Assembly: GCA_028751875.1 (NCBI GenBank)
Contig: CM054157.1
Location: 55,595,824 to 55,659,823 of the forward strand
Direction: 5' to 3'
Origin: Rapana venosa
Lineage: Eukaryota; Mollusca; Gastropoda; Neogastropoda; Muricidae
Length of the DNA stretch: 64,000 bases
This document shows positions 63,674-64,000 of the stretch, in pieces; positions within the stretch are counted from its first letter, which is position 1, and the number at the start of each line of letters is the position of its first letter. The notes under the pieces were generated by a model. It ran no database searches, was not told the origin of the DNA, and worked only from the letters and a program-made list of their open reading frames with translations. The position numbers were made by a program, and so were the translations under genes.

Positions 63674-64000
63674 CTTTGTTTGCTTGCTTTTTTTTTTTTT
63701 TTTTTTGGGGGGGGGGGGGGGGTTCTGGGGTATGTTTTGTCTTTTGCTCGTCTGGGGTTGTTTGTTTGTTTGTTTGTTTGTTTGTTTGTTTTCTTCTCTC
63801 TTTTTCTTTAAAAAAATTTTTTCCCTTTGCTTCTTCTGCTTGAAAGTATGAGTACTGAGTGCATTTTTAAATGTGACCCCATGGGCGGCGACTGGATGTA
63901 AAAAAGAACATGAATACTTATTCATTATCCTGGAAAAAAAAAATTTGTTTCTATTACTTACAATGTGTAGATGTTCTTTTTATGACTTTATTAGCTTTTC
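62646..64000 (+). other. Low-complexity sequence, probable intron of the divergent gene
   Basis: AT-rich sequence to about 63200, then T-, G- and TC-rich simple repeats: G runs at about 63403-63440 and 63707-63722, (TC)n at 63609-63673 and (TTTG)n near 63755-63790. Two SINE family-B tails (GGGACTGGATGTAAAAAAGC type) lie at about 63528-63590 and 63885-63940. No coding exon seen. Confidence 0.55.

Overview
The window is a piece of an animal genome, most probably a mollusc and perhaps a gastropod (inference from the tRNA-derived SINE types, the GCGCTATATAAATTCC/(ATT)n tails, the large introns and the very high microsatellite load; species not identified). One gene dominates it: the complete clathrin heavy chain gene (CLTC) on the minus strand, from the ATG at 62490 to the stop codon at 10270. 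I traced 33 coding exons with GT-AG boundaries and consistent phases. They sum to about 1,679 codons, against 1,675 residues for human CLTC. Only about 10% of the 52-kb coding span is exonic.

Layout. Positions 1-7140 lie beyond the gene and hold an RTE-like LINE remnant interrupted by SINEs, a 95-base G run, a 29-bp minisatellite, a second LINE fragment containing an inverted repeat, and a TG minisatellite split by a SINE. Positions 7140-10269 are the probable CLTC 3' UTR, with a candidate poly(A) signal near 7167. Positions 10270-62490 are the gene. Exons 33 to 31 encode the trimerisation domain and C-terminal tail, exons 30 to 12 the proximal and distal legs, exons 11 to 8 the ankle/linker, and exons 8 to 1 the N-terminal beta-propeller. 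Exon 11 is recognisable but carries several single-base losses, including at both splice junctions. Position 62608 begins a short, well-formed plus-strand first exon, 117 bp from the CLTC start codon, which suggests a bidirectional promoter. The rest of the window (62646-64000) is low-complexity sequence, presumably the first intron of that divergent gene.

The introns are the unusual part. At least six families of tRNA-headed SINEs are present, some nested with clear target-site duplications. A LINE 3' end shares its tail with some of these SINEs, and a 1.1-kb piggyBac-like non-autonomous element sits in TTAA sites in intron 18. Many introns contain minisatellites that abut a splice site. Several of these arrays have copied the splice site itself: the exon 5, 6 and 32 acceptors and the exon 8 donor. 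In at least two cases a minisatellite has grown out of the body of a SINE; the clearest sits between its A and B boxes. Acceptor-side sequence, read on the transcribed strand, is often UG-rich rather than pyrimidine-rich.

No prokaryotic-type system, CRISPR array, rRNA or convincing stand-alone tRNA gene was found. Most long open frames in the window are by-products of CA, GA, GT or G-rich repeats.
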